Origin: an uncultured Bacilli bacterium
GTDB taxonomy: Bacteria; Bacillota_I; Bacilli_A; RF39; UBA660
NCBI GenBank assembly: GCA_934122215.1
Contig: CAKOWF010000017.1
Location: 1-20,264 of the forward strand
DNA length: 20,264 nt
Reading direction: 5' to 3'
The notes beneath the pieces were generated by a model. That model saw only the letters and a list, made by a program, of their open reading frames with translations, was not told where the DNA came from and did no database searches. The translations under genes and the position numbers were made by a program. Shown here one piece after another: positions 7,589 to 15,441 of this stretch. Within the stretch, counting starts at the first letter, position 1, and each line of letters begins with the position of its first letter.

Positions 7589-9013
7589 TTATTCATCCCC
7601 TTCTATAGATCCATCCATACTCCATGTTTTTACATCATTTATTTTAACATTTACAATTTGTCCTAAATATTTTTTATCTGCTTTGACGTTTACTAACTTC
7701 ATAGTGTCAGTATATCCCATTAAGTGATCTTCTTTTTCACTAACATTTTCTAGTAACACTTTTACTGTTTTGTTTAAATATTTTTGATTGTTTTTTAAAG
7801 CATATTCATTTACTTTTTCATTTAGAATATGTAATCTTTTATTTTTTTCTTCTAAAGATACATTATCTTTCATTAAAGCTGCTGGCGTTCCAACTCTTGG
7901 TGAAAAGATAAATGTAAATGCTGAATCATACTCACACTCATCAACTACTTTTAAGGTTTCATTAAAGTCTTCTTCAGTTTCTCCTGGAAATCCTACTATA
8001 ATATCAGTAGTTAATGACAAATTTGGTATTTTTTCTTTCATTTTATGTACTAATTCTAAATATGATTCTTTTGTATATCTTCTACCCATTAGTTTTAAAA
8101 TATTATTTGATCCACTTTGTAAAGGTAAATGGATATAAGGCATAATATTATCATATTTAGCAATTACATCTATCATTTTATCTGTAAAATCCCATGGATG
8201 ACTTGTTATAAATCTTACTCTTTCAATACCTGTTTTTGCTGTATCTTCAAGTAGATTTTCCATATAATAGTTATCAGATAAATCTTTACCGTAAGCATTA
8301 ACATTTTGTCCTAGTAGTGTTACTTCTTTATATCCATTATTTTTTAAATCTTCTACTTCTTTTAAAATATCATCTTTTTTTCTACTTCTTTGTTTTCCTC
8401 TTGTATAAGGAACTATACAATATGTACAAAATTTATCACATCCATACATGATATTTACCCATGCTTTATATTTTGAATCTCTTTTTACAGGTATATTTTC
8501 TATTACCTCTCCCTCAATACTCATAACTTCTATTTCTCTATTTTTGTTAGTTATTATTTCATTCAATAGATTTGGTAAATTATATATATTATGAGTACCA
8601 AATACTAAGTCTACCCATTTATATTTATTTTTTATTTCATCAACTATAACTTCTTCTTGTGCCATACATCCACATATACCAGAAATAATATTTGGCTTTG
8701 ATTCTTTTAAATGTTTTACTCTTCCTAAGAATCCAAAAACTTTATTATGAGCATTTTCTCTTATTGCACATGTATTTAATAAAATAAAATCAGCATCTTC
8801 CATATTTTCTGCTTCTTTAAATGACATTTCTTCTAATATTGCCTTTATATTTTCACTATCATGTTCATTCATTTGACATCCATAAGTTTTTACAAAATAT
8901 TTTTTATTTAATCCTAATGTTTTTAAATTTTCTTTTAATATATATTCTTCTGTTTTGATTACAGTTTCTTTTGTTATTCTCATTTTTGCTTTTAACATAT
9001 CTGGTGTTTTCAT
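7589..9013 (-). CDS. miaB: tRNA-2-methylthio-N6-isopentenyladenosine methylthiotransferase
   Basis: MiaB is a radical-SAM enzyme with two 4Fe-4S clusters that methylthiolates i6A37 of tRNAs reading UNN codons. The protein has 474 residues. The N-terminal UPF0004 domain carries the three cluster cysteines C46 (TYGCQMNEHDSE), C82 (NTCAIRENA) and C116 (GCMAQE). The radical-SAM CxxxCxxC is C192-C196-C199 (GCDKFCTYCIVPYTRG). The C-terminal region (about 400-470) fits a TRAM domain. These features separate MiaB from MtaB and RimO. An N-terminal extension of about 35 residues precedes the conserved domain. Start ATG at 9013. It is first in an operon that continues into prfA, with its own promoter at 9037-9065. 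Confidence 0.95.
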   Translation of the reverse strand: MKTPDMLKAKMRITKETVIKTEEYILKENLKTLGLNKKYFVKTYGCQMNEHDSENIKAILEEMSFKEAENMEDADFILLNTCAIRENAHNKVFGFLGRVKHLKESKPNIISGICGCMAQEEVIVDEIKNKYKWVDLVFGTHNIYNLPNLLNEIITNKNREIEVMSIEGEVIENIPVKRDSKYKAWVNIMYGCDKFCTYCIVPYTRGKQRSRKKDDILKEVEDLKNNGYKEVTLLGQNVNAYGKDLSDNYYMENLLEDTAKTGIERVRFITSHPWDFTDKMIDVIAKYDNIMPYIHLPLQSGSNNILKLMGRRYTKESYLELVHKMKEKIPNLSLTTDIIVGFPGETEEDFNETLKVVDECEYDSAFTFIFSPRVGTPAALMKDNVSLEEKNKRLHILNEKVNEYALKNNQKYLNKTVKVLLENVSEKEDHLMGYTDTMKLVNVKADKKYLGQIVNVKINDVKTWSMDGSIEGDE

Positions 9014-9036
9014 TTAATCACTTCTTTTCCTTAAAT

Positions 9037-9065
9037 ATAATATCATAATATATTAAAATTAACAA
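9037..9065 (-). promoter_or_regulatory. Promoter of the miaB-prfA-prmC operon
   Basis: On the minus strand TTGTTA (9065-9060) and TATTAT (9042-9037) are separated by exactly 17 bp, about 20 bp upstream of the miaB ATG. It directly follows the terminator of the upstream glycosyltransferase gene. Confidence 0.6.
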
Positions 9066-9066
9066 T

Positions 9067-9092
9067 AAAAGCCTATTAATTTTTAGGCTTTT
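9067..9092 (-). terminator. Terminator of the glycosyltransferase gene, overlapping its stop codon
   Basis: Stem AAAAGCCTA (9067-9075) / TAGGCTTTT (9084-9092) with an 8-base loop, followed on the minus strand by a T-rich stretch. The glycosyltransferase stop codon (9085-9083) is in the stem, another sign of a compact genome. Confidence 0.8.
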
Positions 9093-10315
9093 TTATCTGA
9101 AATAATGTTATCTAATTTAACATCTCTATTATGTTTTATTGGTTCCCAATTTATATTTCTTTTTATTAAACATACTATATTAATTGGTATCCATGAAAGG
9201 ATAAATACAGCGAATAATATAATTCCTCCAACAACTCTTCTTAGTTTTTTCTTATTATATACTAATACAAATATACTTGTTAATATTCCACTTATATATA
9301 ATAGTGCAAAGAAGAAAATTCCAGATGCGAATAAATATGAGAATATGTCATATAACTGTACTCCTGCAAAATGGAACACATTTAATAATATTACTTGTAT
9401 AAAAGATATAATTTGGAAAATTGGTGCTAGAAAAACTAAAGCCATATCTAAACAAGATACATTTCCTGTTTTTAAAAATTCTTTAAATAATTTAGCATCA
9501 TATGTTTTACAACATTGTAAACAACCCATACTCCATCTTTTTCTTTGTTTCCAAGAATCTTTGAATACTACTGGTTGTTCATCATATGTAATAGCATCTT
9601 CTACAAATGCTATTTTAGTATGGTTTAAGGCACACATAGCAGTGAACTCTATATCCTCTGTTAATGTTACGGGATTGAAACCATTTCTATTTATTGTTTC
9701 TCTCTTTACCATAAAACCTGTACCATTTATTGATCCAGATAATCCAACATTCATTCTTGATTTATTGAAGAAAAAGTTTTGAATGTAATAGAATAATGTA
9801 TAACAACCACTTAACCAGTTATCATCAAAATTCTTACTATCTCTAAAACCTTCCGCTACTTCATATCCACTTTCAATAGTATCATTCATTCTTTTTAAGA
9901 AATCTGGATGTACTACATTATCAGCATCAAATATTACATAAGCATCAAAATCACTATCTTTGTATTTATTGAATGCATATTTTAAAACATCGCCTTTACT
10001 TTTAACAGGAACATCTACATTTATTACAGTAGCTCCTGCTTTTTTAGCCGCTTTATCAGTATTATCATTTGAATTATTTACAAGTACGATAGTTTCATAC
10101 AAATCTTTAGGATAATTTTGTTTCTTTAGAGATTCAACTAATGATCCGATAACAACTTCTTCATTACGAGCAGCTATTAAAACTGCAAATTTATTTTTAC
10201 TTTCATAATTACCTATTTTGTGCTTATTTTTTATAAATGCCCAAAAACCTGTTAGTAAAAAATATAATCCATACAATAAAATAATTAGAAATAATACATA
10301 GTATATAAAAACCAT
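9083..10315 (-). CDS. Membrane-bound family 2 glycosyltransferase (processive, hyaluronan/cellulose-synthase-like)
   Basis: A 410-residue protein with an N-terminal TM helix (about residues 3-26), a cytoplasmic GT2 catalytic domain and a C-terminal group of about three or four TM helices (about 290-390). Catalytic motifs are in order: the nucleotide-sugar fold start FAVLIAARNEE (43-53), DAD (130-132) for metal/UDP binding, TED (219-221) with the catalytic base, and QRKRW (257-261), the Q-x-x-R-W signature of processive synthases. It probably polymerises or transfers a sugar from UDP-sugar at the membrane for an extracellular polysaccharide or glycolipid. The product cannot be predicted. The ATG at 10315 has AAGGAG at ideal spacing. 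It stands alone between its own promoter and terminator, with no other polysaccharide genes in view. Confidence 0.88.
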   Translation of the reverse strand: MVFIYYVLFLIILLYGLYFLLTGFWAFIKNKHKIGNYESKNKFAVLIAARNEEVVIGSLVESLKKQNYPKDLYETIVLVNNSNDNTDKAAKKAGATVINVDVPVKSKGDVLKYAFNKYKDSDFDAYVIFDADNVVHPDFLKRMNDTIESGYEVAEGFRDSKNFDDNWLSGCYTLFYYIQNFFFNKSRMNVGLSGSINGTGFMVKRETINRNGFNPVTLTEDIEFTAMCALNHTKIAFVEDAITYDEQPVVFKDSWKQRKRWSMGCLQCCKTYDAKLFKEFLKTGNVSCLDMALVFLAPIFQIISFIQVILLNVFHFAGVQLYDIFSYLFASGIFFFALLYISGILTSIFVLVYNKKKLRRVVGGIILFAVFILSWIPINIVCLIKRNINWEPIKHNRDVKLDNIISDKKA

Positions 10316-10402
10316 AATCTGACTCCTTCTTTTTATATTATAACACTTATTTAATAAATTAAAAAGTATACTTAACTTTTATTTACATTTTTCTGTAGAT
10401 AA

Positions 10403-10431
10403 ATTGTATCAAATTTTTAATTTATTGTCAA
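10403..10431 (-). promoter_or_regulatory. Near-consensus sigma-A promoter of the glycosyltransferase gene
   Basis: On the minus strand a perfect TTGACA (10431-10426) is 17 bp from TACAAT (10408-10403), giving a leader of about 80 nt. The leader also holds TTATAAT close to the start codon, a possible second -10. I see no riboswitch fold in it. Confidence 0.75.
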
Positions 10432-10436
10432 AAATT

Positions 10437-10458
10437 AAAAGTGTCATATGACACTTTT
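10437..10458 (-). terminator. Terminator of the SPFH/zinc-ribbon operon
   Basis: A perfect 22-bp palindrome of AAAAGTGTCAT and its complement, followed on the minus strand by AATTTTT. It lies downstream of the last gene of the operon (stop at 10487) and directly upstream of the next promoter. Confidence 0.75.
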
Positions 10459-10486
10459 AAAATATTATTTATCACAATTACTATTA

Positions 10487-11041
10487 TCATTTGTTTTGAT
10501 ATTCTAAATCATTTCTACAATACTGACATTTACCAGTACTACTAGTAATCATATTAGTAGCGCCACATTTTGAACAACGAACAACATGAGTATTTTGTGC
10601 TTTTAATTGTTTTTCCTTTATTTCCATATCATTTTGTTTTGATATTTCATAATTTTTCTTTTCTTGGTTAGTAATATATGATTTTAGATAGTTTCCAGTT
10701 TTATTGAATAATTTATTAAGTAAAATATTTAATATATATGCGATTATTCCTATAGTTAAAACAAACTTACCATATCCAAATAATTTATTATATATATCAG
10801 ATGATACTAAATCATTTAAATATGGAACATTTAATTTAATTAAATTAAATAGTGAATTAATAAATTTTGGAATAAATGATAAAATTCCTAATACAATTAA
10901 AGATATTATAGTTTGCTTTTTCTTTGAATTTGTAAATAATCTCAATATTAGTAAACAAATACCTAAAAATGGTATGAAATATAAAAATATAAAGATTACA
11001 GGTAAACTACTTAATAATTTTAATAAAACATTTTGATTCAT
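10487..11041 (-). CDS. Membrane protein with C-terminal zinc ribbon
   Basis: A 184-residue protein of no family I can name. It has two or three hydrophobic segments (about residues 10-33, 43-58 and 92-110), a charged helical linker rich in Lys, Glu and Gln (about 125-150), and a C-terminal zinc ribbon with C156-x2-C159 and C172-x2-C175 (CSKCGATNMITSSTGKCQYC). The ribbon closely resembles those of the larger upstream protein, which suggests the two share a partner or evolved together. The ATG at 11041 has AGGAGG at good spacing. It is the last gene of the SPFH operon, 49 bp after the previous stop, with a hairpin in the gap. Function unknown. Confidence 0.8.
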   Translation of the reverse strand: MNQNVLLKLLSSLPVIFIFLYFIPFLGICLLILRLFTNSKKKQTIISLIVLGILSFIPKFINSLFNLIKLNVPYLNDLVSSDIYNKLFGYGKFVLTIGIIAYILNILLNKLFNKTGNYLKSYITNQEKKNYEISKQNDMEIKEKQLKAQNTHVVRCSKCGATNMITSSTGKCQYCRNDLEYQNK

Positions 11042-11057
11042 AATTCCTCCTATTGAA

Positions 11058-11084
11058 AATGAGCAACATTATAAGTTACTCATT
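11058..11084 (-). terminator. Intercistronic hairpin (possible partial terminator or processing site)
   Basis: AATGAG (11058-11063) pairs with CTCATT (11079-11084), with a second short AAC/GTT pairing inside. Only a short T run follows on the minus strand, then the AGGAGG of the next gene. It is more likely to reduce or process readthrough than to stop it fully. Confidence 0.35.
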
Positions 11085-11090
11085 ATAAAT

Positions 11091-12473
11091 TTAAAACTTA
11101 TTTCTTATACCTTTTACTTCTTTATTATTAGCTCCTTCAAGCATTGAATTAGTTAATCCTGTCTTTCTTGTTATAAGAGTATCTTTTTCTACTAAATTAG
11201 TCATAGTAGTTTTCGTTGTTGATTCATAATTATGTCTTGCATTTGAATTACGATATCTAGAATAAATTATAAGGAAATAAATAAAACCTGATAGTAAAAA
11301 TATCCAATTATAATCAAAATCTATTGATAACATTGCTATAAAACCTAATATTTCAACTATAAATGATACTAAAACTAATTTAGGCATATGTATTGGAACA
11401 CTACCCATAGTTTCTTTTGTTCGAGCATTTACTGCTACATAATGAAGTAGTTTTTTATTTCCATTAATTTCCTGATAACTATATAACCATACAGGAAGAT
11501 AAGCTGCTTTCCATTGTTCTCCTTTAATATTATAATCTTGAGTTGACCAATTGACTCCACGATCATATTGAGTAATGGTATCATTTGCTTTGTAACGAGC
11601 TATATCACTAGCTTGGACACTAACAATATTATGTAATTGTTCTACATTAGTATTGCGTCTTTCTGAATTATAGCCTTTTATATAATTAGCATCATACTTA
11701 ACACAATTTTCAATATCAAATGGCATAATAGAATTAATTATATTATTTGTTTTTTCATCAGAATCAACTAATCTATCAGAATTAGATTCAATTGTTAATC
11801 CATCTATTACTAGATCAAATTCACGTTCCACTTGATATAAATCGGCATCATAATATGTTTTATAATTGTCTCCTATTTTTCTAGTATACTTTCTAACTTG
11901 ATGCTCTCCTTTACCTTTTAGTAAAACGTGAGAATTAACATCAATAACCATATATGGAAAATATACACCAATAATATTGTCTGTTTTAAATTCTTGTCTA
12001 AATTTTGGATGAGCAAAAAATTTTCTCTTACCAACAAAAGTTTCTATTTCGTTCCTAGCAATCTCTTTTGAAATTTTAAATGGTAATACCACATCTGGAA
12101 TACTGCCATTTGGAATTTGTTCATTAACAGATAATGTATTTCTACACCAATGACATCTTGCTTGCAAAGAAGAAGCAGTATCTACCACTACTTCAGCTCC
12201 ACAACTGCTACATTTAAATGTCAAAATATCATTAGTATCTGGTATTATATCAGAAGCTCCTGACCCTATGATCTGTCCTTTTAAATTATTTAAATTAGTT
12301 TCTAAGCCTGAAACTTTAATTGGTTCAAATTCATATCTACAGTAATTACACTTTAAATGTCCATTATTTACATTTAAAGATATATCTGTAGCACCACATT
12401 TTGGACATTTTGTTTGACCATCTTTTGAATCAATATCTGTTTTTATGATTGTAGATTCAAGATTATTTTTCAT
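11091..12473 (-). CDS. YdjG-like double zinc-ribbon membrane protein
   Basis: A 460-residue protein with two N-terminal zinc ribbons: C23/C26 with C42/C45 (KCPKCGATD...KCNYC), and C88/C91 with C107/C110 (FKCSSCGAE...RCHWC). A long soluble domain follows (about 125-360). Two TM helices (about 366-382 and 390-405) and a polar C-terminal tail complete it. This layout, together with a directly upstream SPFH gene, resembles YdjG of the Bacillus subtilis pspA-ydjGHI membrane-stress operon, where YdjG helps position PspA at the membrane. Homology is inferred from layout and context rather than from a known motif, so no gene symbol is given. It starts at 12473 and the SPFH gene ends at 12475, so the two genes are immediately adjacent. 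Confidence 0.75.
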   Translation of the reverse strand: MKNNLESTIIKTDIDSKDGQTKCPKCGATDISLNVNNGHLKCNYCRYEFEPIKVSGLETNLNNLKGQIIGSGASDIIPDTNDILTFKCSSCGAEVVVDTASSLQARCHWCRNTLSVNEQIPNGSIPDVVLPFKISKEIARNEIETFVGKRKFFAHPKFRQEFKTDNIIGVYFPYMVIDVNSHVLLKGKGEHQVRKYTRKIGDNYKTYYDADLYQVEREFDLVIDGLTIESNSDRLVDSDEKTNNIINSIMPFDIENCVKYDANYIKGYNSERRNTNVEQLHNIVSVQASDIARYKANDTITQYDRGVNWSTQDYNIKGEQWKAAYLPVWLYSYQEINGNKKLLHYVAVNARTKETMGSVPIHMPKLVLVSFIVEILGFIAMLSIDFDYNWIFLLSGFIYFLIIYSRYRNSNARHNYESTTKTTMTNLVEKDTLITRKTGLTNSMLEGANNKEVKGIRNKF

Positions 12474-12474
12474 A

Positions 12475-13647
12475 TTATAATCCTAGTAATTTAGCTTTTG
12501 CTGCATCAAAATCAGCTTGTGTAATTACACCTGCATCTAATAATTTCTTTAATTCTGTTAATTTTGTATATGGATCTTCTTTATTTGTTTTAATAAATGG
12601 ATTGGTTTCTGATCCTTGTTGTTGTACTACTCCTTGCATCATACCACCGGCTGCATTCATACCCATTCCCATAAATGCCATGCCAGTTCCTCCACCATTT
12701 TCACCTACTGATTGTATTCCACGTGCTACTGATTGTTGCATAAATGAATTTCCACGGTTTCCAGCTAATGCATCTGCTTTTTTAACATCACTTAATAAAG
12801 CTTTTGTATCATCGTCATATTCAATTGCTTGAATTGCAACTTTAACTATTTCAATTCCTCGATCAGATTTCCATTTATAATTTTCTTCTACTGCATATGA
12901 TAAAGAATTAGCAAATCCTATTTGATCTCCTTGAATTTTTGAAATACGATTTCCTTTATCAGGATCATTTGTATAATTTGAAAATGCTGCTGATAAGCTT
13001 CCTACTACTTCACTAAATAATTGTTCTCCTGCAGAATTATCCATATCAGCAAAATCAAATACTGGAGCTCCTGGTTGTAAATATTTAGAAGGTACATAAT
13101 TTTTTATAAATAAAAGTGGATCAACTATTTTAATTGAATAAGTACCTCTAGTTATAGCTCCTACTTGTGTATTAAGATAAGCATCATCGAAATATATTTC
13201 TGATTGTGTTCCAAATTTATTATTTGGAATTTCTTTTAAATTAACATAAAACGCTAATTGTTGACTACCTGGTTGTCCACCAAATTTAACTTTTTCCCAA
13301 GTAGAACTTAAAGTAGATGCTAATATACCATCACCTGAAAATAATGATTTTGAATTAGGATCATTTGAAGTATAAATAAATCCACCTGGTTCTGCAATAA
13401 AACCTGTAACTTGTCCATCTTGTAATGTAACAAGTGCTGTTCCTTCTGGAACAATAATTTTGCTACCATTAGTTATTATGTTTTCAAAACCCTTGGTATT
13501 TTCTCCAACACCTGCATTTGTATTTTGTTGTACTGCTTGAAATACTGCTGCTGTCGCTGACACATTTTTTCTTGGAACATAGAAATCTTTCCATTGATCA
13601 GCAAATGTGCCACTAAGTGCACCTGAAAATGCTTTAATAAAACCCAT
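12475..13647 (-). CDS. SPFH-domain protein with C-terminal SHOCT domain (YdjI-like)
   Basis: A 390-residue protein starting MGFIKAFSGALSGTFADQWKDF, a start typical of the YdjI/virion-core-like SPFH group. The SPFH (stomatin/flotillin-like) domain spans about residues 30-290. A Gly/Met/Gln-rich linker follows (about 310-350), then a SHOCT-type ending with the pattern LTELKKLLDAGVITQADFDA (about 364-383). There is no TM helix, so membrane association would be peripheral or through the neighbouring zinc-ribbon membrane protein. In B. subtilis the related protein scaffolds membrane-stress proteins; the same role here is inference. The ATG at 13647 has GAGGT upstream. First gene of a three-gene operon preceded by a structured leader. 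Confidence 0.88.
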   Translation of the reverse strand: MGFIKAFSGALSGTFADQWKDFYVPRKNVSATAAVFQAVQQNTNAGVGENTKGFENIITNGSKIIVPEGTALVTLQDGQVTGFIAEPGGFIYTSNDPNSKSLFSGDGILASTLSSTWEKVKFGGQPGSQQLAFYVNLKEIPNNKFGTQSEIYFDDAYLNTQVGAITRGTYSIKIVDPLLFIKNYVPSKYLQPGAPVFDFADMDNSAGEQLFSEVVGSLSAAFSNYTNDPDKGNRISKIQGDQIGFANSLSYAVEENYKWKSDRGIEIVKVAIQAIEYDDDTKALLSDVKKADALAGNRGNSFMQQSVARGIQSVGENGGGTGMAFMGMGMNAAGGMMQGVVQQQGSETNPFIKTNKEDPYTKLTELKKLLDAGVITQADFDAAKAKLLGL

Positions 13648-13673
13648 AATTTACCTCTTTTCTTTAGCATTAT

Positions 13674-13742
13674 GAATAGTAAAAAACAAACCTCTAATAA
13701 TTATATTAAGTAATTATTAATACTATTCCTAAACTAATTATA
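13674..13742 (-). promoter_or_regulatory. -10 element and structured 5' leader of the SPFH operon
   Basis: A TATAAT (13742-13737 on the minus strand, no clear -35) would start transcription around 13730. The RNA would begin almost directly with a bulged hairpin: outer arms 13721-13728 with 13674-13681 (GAATAGTA/TACTATTC) and inner arms 13711-13719 with 13695-13703 (TAATAATTA/TAATTATTA), with a 13-nt one-sided bulge. It may stabilise the message or be a regulatory leader. AT-richness makes chance pairing easier, so confidence is limited. Confidence 0.4.
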
Positions 13743-13765
13743 TCATATATTTTTTATTTTTTTAG

Positions 13766-13792
13766 AAAAAAAATAAGAATTAATTCTTATTT
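13766..13792 (-). terminator. serS terminator
   Basis: Stem AAATAAGAATT (13771-13781) / AATTCTTATTT (13782-13792), followed on the minus strand by a T run. The serS stop codon (13789-13787) is inside the stem. Confidence 0.8.
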
Positions 13793-15073
13793 AATTGGTT
13801 TTATTATTTCTAATCCACCCATGTATGGTTGTAATGCTTTTGGTATTAAAACACTACCATCTTCTTGATAATTATTCTCTAATAATGCTATTAAAGCTCT
13901 TGTAGAAGCTAAAACAGTATTGTTTAATGTGTGTAAATAATAATTTCCTTTGTCACTTTTTACTCTTATTCCTAATCTTCTTGCTTGGGCATCAGTTAAA
14001 TTTGAGCAACTTCCAACTTCAAAGTATTTTTGTTGTCTTGGACTCCATGCTTCTATATCACAAGATTTGTATTTTAGATCAGCTAGATCGCCTGTACAAC
14101 ATTCTAGTTGTCTTACAGGAATATCTAAACTTCTAAATAATTCAACAGTATATTGCCACATTTTTTCATACCATTCATCACTATCTTCTGGTTCACATAA
14201 AACTATCATTTCTTGTTTTTCAAATTGATGTACACGATAAATTCCTCTTTCTTCTATACCATGAGCTCCCACTTCTTTTCTAAAACATGGAGAATATGAA
14301 GTCATTGTTATTGGCAAGTTTTCTTTTTTTATAATTTGATCTTTAAATTTACCAATCATAGAATGTTCACTTGTTCCTATTAAATATAAATCTTCTCCTT
14401 CTATTTTATACATCATAGCATCCATTTCTGAGAAACTCATAACTCCATTCACTACATCACTTCTAATCATAAAAGGTGGTATACAATAAGTGAATCCTTT
14501 ATTAATCATAAAATCTCTTGCATATGATAACATAGCACTTGATAATCTAGCAGCATTACCCATTAAATAATAAAATCCATTGCCACTTGTTCTTCCACTA
14601 GCTTCTTTATCTAAACCATTAAAAGATTCTAATATATCTGCATGATATGGAATTTCATAGTTAGGTACTATTGGTTCACCGAATTTTTGTAATTCTACGT
14701 TTTCACTATCATCTTTTCCTACAGGAACAGTATCGGCTACTATATTTGGAATTATCATCATTTTTTGCTTAATCAAATTACTTAATTCTTCTTCTCTTTT
14801 TGTTAATTCATCTATTTCTTCATTCATATTTGATACACGTTTTTTTAAATTATCTGCTTCTGTTACATTTTTATCTCTCATAAGTGTCCCGATTTCTGAA
14901 CTTAACTTATTTTTTAAAGCTCTTTCATCATCCATTTTTTGTTTTATTTCTCTATATTCTAAGTCTAAATTATAAATTTCATCTACTAGTGGTAATTTCT
15001 CATTCTGAAATTTTTTCTTTATATTTTCTTTTACTAATTCTTTATTTTCTCTTATTAATTTTATATCTATCAT
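13787..15073 (-). CDS. serS: Seryl-tRNA synthetase
   Basis: Class II aminoacyl-tRNA synthetase that charges tRNA-Ser. The 428 residues match the family length. The N-terminal tRNA-binding coiled-coil arm spans about residues 27-105. Serine-binding TSE is at 234-236, the class II motif 2 CFRKEVGAHG at 263-272 with the ERGIYRVHQFEK loop at 275-286, and motif 3 around NNTVLASTRALIALLEN (384-400) with the invariant Arg at 392. It starts at the ATG at 15073, which overlaps the stop of the preceding 55-codon ORF (ATGA), so it is translationally coupled. Upstream lies a T-box leader with a UCU specifier, which implies induction when uncharged tRNA-Ser accumulates. Confidence 0.98.
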   Translation of the reverse strand: MIDIKLIRENKELVKENIKKKFQNEKLPLVDEIYNLDLEYREIKQKMDDERALKNKLSSEIGTLMRDKNVTEADNLKKRVSNMNEEIDELTKREEELSNLIKQKMMIIPNIVADTVPVGKDDSENVELQKFGEPIVPNYEIPYHADILESFNGLDKEASGRTSGNGFYYLMGNAARLSSAMLSYARDFMINKGFTYCIPPFMIRSDVVNGVMSFSEMDAMMYKIEGEDLYLIGTSEHSMIGKFKDQIIKKENLPITMTSYSPCFRKEVGAHGIEERGIYRVHQFEKQEMIVLCEPEDSDEWYEKMWQYTVELFRSLDIPVRQLECCTGDLADLKYKSCDIEAWSPRQQKYFEVGSCSNLTDAQARRLGIRVKSDKGNYYLHTLNNTVLASTRALIALLENNYQEDGSVLIPKALQPYMGGLEIIKPIK

Positions 15074-15237
15074 TTTGTTTTTCCTTCTTTCAATTCATTA
15101 TATTTATGTTCAAATATTGCTTTTCTTATTTTATCTTTTTCTTCTAATAATTGTGAAATCTTTTGTTCATTTTGTTCTAATTTAGCAAATTTTATTTGTA
15201 ACTCAATTTCAAATAATTTATCTCTTAATTCTTTCAT
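15070..15237 (-). CDS. Small coiled-coil protein encoded between the T-box and serS
   Basis: A 55-residue ORF starting MKELRDKLFEIELQIKFAKL and ending KEGKTK. It is highly charged with a continuous heptad-like pattern of Leu/Ile and no Cys, Trp or TM segment, so a single coiled-coil helix is expected. The evidence that it is translated is strong: the ATG at 15237 has GAGGTGA at proper spacing, directly after the T-box terminator, and the stop overlaps the serS ATG (ATGA). No independent ribosome binding site is obvious for serS, so this ORF may be needed for serS translation. Its own function, if any, is unknown; its coiled-coil nature recalls the coiled-coil arm of SerS, but I see no firm homology. 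Confidence 0.75.
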   Translation of the reverse strand: MKELRDKLFEIELQIKFAKLEQNEQKISQLLEEKDKIRKAIFEHKYNELKEGKTK

Positions 15238-15247
15238 TTTTCACCTC

Positions 15248-15441
15248 AAAAAAAAGAATGGTTCATTAAGGAGTCAAGAAGACGGTACCATCCTTTGTTT
15301 TACTTAATTTGATAACGGTTTTATCCGGAAATAATTAATTTCTCTAGAGAGTAGATTTCATAAATTTTTATAATCAGTTTTCATCTACCACTGACTTTCT
15401 ACATATAAACAATCTATTACTTATCTCTCATAACTGATTTA
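15248..15441 (-). promoter_or_regulatory. T-box riboswitch (serine-responsive) with terminator
   Basis: On the minus strand the leader shows, in order: a Stem I base AGAGA (near 15424-15429) followed by an AAGUA loop motif; the 3' side of Stem I with GAAA-UCU-A, where UCU (15355-15353) is the specifier for Ser, and UCUCU closing the stem (15350-15346); a Stem III GAUAA/UUAUC; and the T-box core GGAUGGUACCGUC (15293-15281). A terminator follows: GGAUGGU of the T-box pairs with ACCAUUC (15262-15256), followed by eight Us. These are mutually exclusive antiterminator and terminator folds. Binding of uncharged tRNA-Ser would allow readthrough into the small ORF and serS. Confidence 0.92.

Noticed and set aside
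9105..9782. 225-residue plus-strand ORF antisense to the glycosyltransferase
   Set aside because: It lies wholly inside a well-supported gene with intact catalytic motifs; its composition is that of a reverse-complement shadow.
10437..10458. 22-bp perfect palindrome considered as a regulatory operator
   Set aside because: Its position just after an operon end and the T run that follows fit a terminator better.
13476..13670. Minus-strand ORF beginning MLKKRGK and overlapping the start of the SPFH gene
   Set aside because: It is an out-of-frame reading of the SPFH coding sequence. Its ATG lacks a properly spaced ribosome binding site and the SPFH frame has clear domain content.
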